DNA of 18,847 nucleotides from JAJTFW01 sp964584995 (GTDB lineage: Bacteria > Bacteroidota > Bacteroidia > AKYH767-A > OLB10): NCBI GenBank assembly GCA_964584995.1, contig CAZPCA010000040.1:1-18847 (forward strand), written 5' to 3'. The position numbers and the translations under genes were made by a program. The notes beneath the pieces were generated by a model. It had not been told where the DNA came from. It did not search any database and saw nothing but the letters and a program-made list of their open reading frames with translations. Positions 16,302 through 18,847 of this stretch are shown one piece after another (the stretch's first letter is position 1; each line of letters starts with the position of its first letter).

Positions 16302-17303
16302 TCAAAGCACCTTGCCCAGCAACATGGCCCGGCGCAAATAAATTTTCTGTCCGGCCTTGGGTTGGGTACCGAACTCCATCTCATTCATTTTGTATAAGCG
16401 CGAAAGGCGCACTCCGTATTTCTGGGAAATAGCATGCATGGTTTCACCTTCTTCAGCCAGGTGAAAGAAAGTATCCGCGTGATTTTTCTTGGGTCGAATG
16501 AACACCAGCATCCCCTCATCGACCCCATCACTTTTTTCCAAGTCGTTATATTCCAGTAACTGCCATACTTCCACTTTCTGTTCAATCGCCAGTGCGGTCC
16601 AGGTGTCGCCCTTACGGGCGACCACAAAAGGGACACCATTCACCGTATTAGAGGGTTCCGATATCATTGCTTTATCCGTAACCTGGGGCTTTGTTCTGGC
16701 AGGCCGGGTGGTTCTTGAACCGGTTTTCTCCGGCTCTTTGGCTTTTTCTCCAGCTACCGGACGCTTTTCCCCTTGCTGATCGTACTCGTAAAGTTTGTAC
16801 CTCTCGATGAGATCGATCAACTTGGAAGCATACTGTGGGTTCGTAGCATAGCCCGCTTTTTTCAATCCATGCGACCAACCTTTGTAGTCCGTGACATCCA
16901 GATTGAACAAGAAATGGTAACGCTCACGACTCCGTAGAAAGTAGGAATGATCGTCATAGGAATGCAATACATCTTCGTATTTACGGAAACACTCGTTGGG
17001 TGCATCATCGTCTTTGTGGAAGGTAGGACCATTCCACTCTTTGTGGCATTTGATGCCGAAATGGTTATTGGCTTCAGTAGCCAGTCGGGAATTACCGTAA
17101 TCGGACTCGTACATTCCCTGCGCCAGCGTGATGCTCGCCGGCACACCGGTTTTAAGCATATCGGCAACTGCTGCCTCACGAAACATTTCGATGTACATTT
17201 CCGCAGACATCCTGCCGGAATCTTTTTTGAGTCCGGGCTGTGCCATCACACACGAAGCCCCGGCCCAAAACAGCACCGACAAAGCAAGTTTGACATTTTT
17301 CAT
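16302..17303 (-). CDS. Peptidoglycan hydrolase: glucosaminidase (FlgJ-like) domain plus two LysM domains
   Basis: 333 residues. Signal peptide about 1-21 (CVMAQ). The glucosaminidase/muramidase domain (about 33-172) shows the catalytic-glutamate motif LAQGMYESDYGNSRLA (Glu66), NNHFGIKCHKEW, FRKYEDVLHSYDDHSYFLR and GLKKAGYATNPQYASKLIDL; this family cleaves glycan-strand bonds in peptidoglycan. A Lys/Pro/Thr-rich linker (about 173-222) leads to two LysM peptidoglycan-binding domains, about 225-270 (FVVARKGDTWTALA) and 279-323 (FHLAEEGETMHAIS), the second ending AGQKIYL. Predicted periplasmic or outer-membrane-associated wall remodelling enzyme. Its ATG is preceded by a promoter-like TACATTTG and an overlapping 16-bp palindrome, so it may have its own regulation despite lying only 68 bp after the PLP-enzyme gene. 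Confidence 0.93.
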   Translation of the reverse strand: MKNVKLALSVLFWAGASCVMAQPGLKKDSGRMSAEMYIEMFREAAVADMLKTGVPASITLAQGMYESDYGNSRLATEANNHFGIKCHKEWNGPTFHKDDDAPNECFRKYEDVLHSYDDHSYFLRSRERYHFLFNLDVTDYKGWSHGLKKAGYATNPQYASKLIDLIERYKLYEYDQQGEKRPVAGEKAKEPEKTGSRTTRPARTKPQVTDKAMISEPSNTVNGVPFVVARKGDTWTALAIEQKVEVWQLLEYNDLEKSDGVDEGMLVFIRPKKNHADTFFHLAEEGETMHAISQKYGVRLSRLYKMNEMEFGTQPKAGQKIYLRRAMLLGKVL

Positions 17304-17307
17304 CCTT

Positions 17308-17315
17308 CAAATGTA
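17308..17315 (-). promoter_or_regulatory. Bacteroidota -7 element of the glucosaminidase gene
   Basis: Reads TACATTTG on the minus strand, an exact TAnnTTTG match only 4 nt before the ATG (17301-17303). Transcription from it would begin at or beside the start codon, giving a leaderless mRNA, or it is a chance match. No -33 TTTG is seen. Confidence 0.4.
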
Positions 17316-17330
17316 AGAAGTGCACTTCTT
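17315..17330. promoter_or_regulatory. 16-bp perfect palindrome upstream of the glucosaminidase gene
   Basis: AAGAAGTGCACTTCTT is its own reverse complement. It shares one base with the TACATTTG box and fills most of the -33/-7 spacer of that putative promoter. It could be an operator for a dimeric regulator or, less likely because it has no loop, part of a terminator for the upstream PLP-enzyme gene. Confidence 0.45.
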
Positions 17331-17371
17331 TACCGCCTGAGCACGGACTTTCATCTATCAACAAAGCGGTG

Positions 17372-18250
17372 TTAATGGGTCAGATATTGCATACCGCCCG
17401 TATGAATGAGCGTAAGATTGTCTTTTTCCAGTATCCTTCCGCTTGTCAACCAGGAAAATGCAGCGTAAAACGCCCTTCCAGTATAGATGGGCTCAATGTG
17501 GAAAAACTGCTTATTCCATTCACTTGTGAATTCCAATACCCTTGGAGGAGGCTGATGGTATGCCCTGCCCCTAAACTCGTCGATCCACATTAGCTGTTGC
17601 GGCACTGTGCCACCAAGCAACAACTCCATGTCATGTTGCTGACCAGCCTCTAACGTTTTCACTGCCAAGACCTGTTGGTTCGCAGAAACTGCTTTGGCAA
17701 TTCCGACCGCTGTTGTTCCCGTTCCTGCTGCCAGTATGATTTTCGAACTGTCCGCGGGAATCCACTTTGCAATATCCATGCACCCTAAGATACCAGGGCC
17801 ATTGGCTCCTCCTTCGGGAATGATATACGCATCCGGATACATCGCGCTGATGAACCCATCCTGATGATTTCCCCTTAAGCGCCTGTAATAATCCCTGGTC
17901 ACAAAATGAAGCTCCATGCCTGAGAGTCTGGCTCTCCGCAAGGTGACGGTATCCGGAATGGAGCCCTCCTCTCCCCGAACGATACCGACCACACGAACTC
18001 CTTGCTGCCGACCGTACTCTGCAAGTGCAGCGAGATGGTTTGAATACGCCCCCCCAAAACTCAGGATACACGAATGCTTTCCTTTACCGAATTCCCGAAA
18101 ATTCTCCTTCAACTTGAACCACTTATTCCCGCCGGTGAATACATCCATCAGGTCAAGACGCAAGACCCTTAATCGTTGGCTGTATCCTCCGAACGAACAA
18201 TCTACTGTATCCAGCCGAATCGAATCCGTGTGAATGCTATCAACGAACAA
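17372..18250 (-). CDS. PLP-dependent enzyme of the ACC deaminase / D-cysteine desulfhydrase family
   Basis: Fold-type II PLP enzyme, cytoplasmic. About 292 residues from a TTG at 18250. Motifs: VLRLDLMDVFTGGNKWFKLK with the lysine region that would form the PLP Schiff base, SFGGAYSNHLAALA binding the substrate carboxylate, IPEGGANGPG, AAGTGTTAVGIAKA as the phosphate-binding loop, and the C-terminal LIHTGGMQ. Members either open the ACC ring to 2-oxobutanoate and ammonia or release sulfide from D-cysteine; the motifs here do not separate the two, and Bacteroidota annotations usually keep both names. The only ATG in frame at the 5' end (18310) would overlap the upstream gene by 71 nt with residues unlike the family, so the TTG at 18250 (11-nt overlap with the DUF3332 stop) is preferred, without certainty. 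Confidence 0.88.
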   Translation of the reverse strand: MFVDSIHTDSIRLDTVDCSFGGYSQRLRVLRLDLMDVFTGGNKWFKLKENFREFGKGKHSCILSFGGAYSNHLAALAEYGRQQGVRVVGIVRGEEGSIPDTVTLRRARLSGMELHFVTRDYYRRLRGNHQDGFISAMYPDAYIIPEGGANGPGILGCMDIAKWIPADSSKIILAAGTGTTAVGIAKAVSANQQVLAVKTLEAGQQHDMELLLGGTVPQQLMWIDEFRGRAYHQPPPRVLEFTSEWNKQFFHIEPIYTGRAFYAAFSWLTSGRILEKDNLTLIHTGGMQYLTH

Positions 18251-18830
18251 CAGTAGCCGTAAAAGAGTTCTTGCCGGAGTTTTCGAGAATCCTGTGTACA
18301 ACGTCCTCATTCAGCGCTACCGAGGCGGCAATGCGGTCAGCACTGAACAAGCGAACCGCAAAAGCTCCGTCTTCCGAGCGGATAAGCTGTGACAATTTCA
18401 GCAGTTCATTGCCTTGCCGGACGTTCCACGCGAGATCGTTGGGCGTAAATACCAGCGTAGTAGGAGCTGATTCCGTATTCCCTTTGAGTTCCACCACCTG
18501 GAATTGGTTGCGGGTTGCTTGTATCCTGAAAGTGCGCCCCTTGATGGTTACCGTTTGTTCCTCCATCTGCCCTTTCTTCATTGACAAGGGATTGGTGCCG
18601 GACCAAAACTCAATGGCATTCAGGATAAGTGCATCTATTCCACCGGCCAAACCATACACAGGAATTATGCATAAGGCGACGAAAACCAGGCTTCTGACAA
18701 ATTTATCCTCGATAGAACCGTTCCATTCATACACTTTGTTCACGAGTTTAAATGAGCCATAACAGCCTGTTTGCATCAATATTCCAAAGCAAGCAAAATA
18801 AAAAATCATATTCCTGATGAACTTTTTCAT
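18240..18830 (-). CDS. DUF3332 family lipoprotein-like membrane protein
   Basis: 196 residues. The N-terminal hydrophobic segment ends LMQTGCYGSF, a lipoprotein-like Cys24 although Gln at -3 is not a classic lipobox. The family signature follows: KLVNKVYEWNGSIEDKFVRS, a second membrane segment LVFVALCIIPVYGLAGGIDALILN and AIEFWSGTNPL. The C-terminal half (about 85-196) is a soluble domain with strands TVTIKGRTFRIQATRNQFQV and LVFTPNDLAWNV. Function unknown. Its 3' end overlaps the preferred start of the PLP enzyme by 11 nt, so the two are probably translationally coupled. The promoter lies outside the window or in the last 17 bases, where none is visible. Confidence 0.85.
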   Translation of the reverse strand: MKKFIRNMIFYFACFGILMQTGCYGSFKLVNKVYEWNGSIEDKFVRSLVFVALCIIPVYGLAGGIDALILNAIEFWSGTNPLSMKKGQMEEQTVTIKGRTFRIQATRNQFQVVELKGNTESAPTTLVFTPNDLAWNVRQGNELLKLSQLIRSEDGAFAVRLFSADRIAASVALNEDVVHRILENSGKNSFTATVVR

Positions 18831-18847
18831 AGCTCCATTTGTTATCG

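Overview
The window reads as Bacteroidota chromosome, probably close to the Chitinophagales/Cytophagales/Sphingobacteriales. Three things support this: (1) three large secreted proteins carry type IX secretion (T9SS) sorting domains, both type A and the gliding-motility/CHU_C type B; (2) four genes have the Bacteroidota promoter element TAnnTTTG just upstream; (3) atpD and atpC stand alone, with a very short epsilon subunit and no strong Shine-Dalgarno sequences. One run of ten Ns shows that it comes from a draft assembly. Every base lies within about 200 bp of a gene, so no stretch over 300 bases is empty. I see no tRNA, rRNA, CRISPR array, insertion sequence or phage gene.

Layout. 1-192: 3' end of a SWIB-domain protein (+), then a bidirectional terminator. 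308-2695: three minus-strand genes in tight tandem, transcribed LRR protein -> PaiB-like flavin-binding protein -> OppC/DppC-like permease, with gaps of 1 and about 19 nt. 2781-3704: ribF (-), divergent from atpD-atpC (+, 3839-5603); the 134-bp spacer holds a promoter element for each direction. 5804-10345: a 1513-residue secreted protein with a choice-of-anchor L domain, 14 repeats of about 70 residues, two PKD domains and a type B sorting domain. 10441-11688: a secreted protein with a GATase-like fold and a type A sorting domain. 11739-12687: a YitT membrane protein broken by a one-base shift in an A7 run. 12732-16104: a large secreted beta-rich protein (-) interrupted by the N run but almost certainly continuous. 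16302-18830: glucosaminidase/LysM protein, PLP-dependent desulfhydrase/deaminase-like enzyme and DUF3332 lipoprotein, all on the minus strand.

How the genes relate. Core energy and cofactor genes (F1 beta/epsilon, FAD synthesis) sit beside a block of cell-surface and cell-wall functions (two plus-strand and one minus-strand T9SS cargo proteins, and a peptidoglycan hydrolase). I find no self-contained novel system such as a defence island, biosynthetic cluster or mobile element. The points most worth following are two assembly or gene-model problems that can be resolved from the sequence (yitT frameshift, N-gap), the strictly periodic repeat adhesin, the palindrome overlapping the glucosaminidase promoter, and the poorly understood secreted GATase-like protein.
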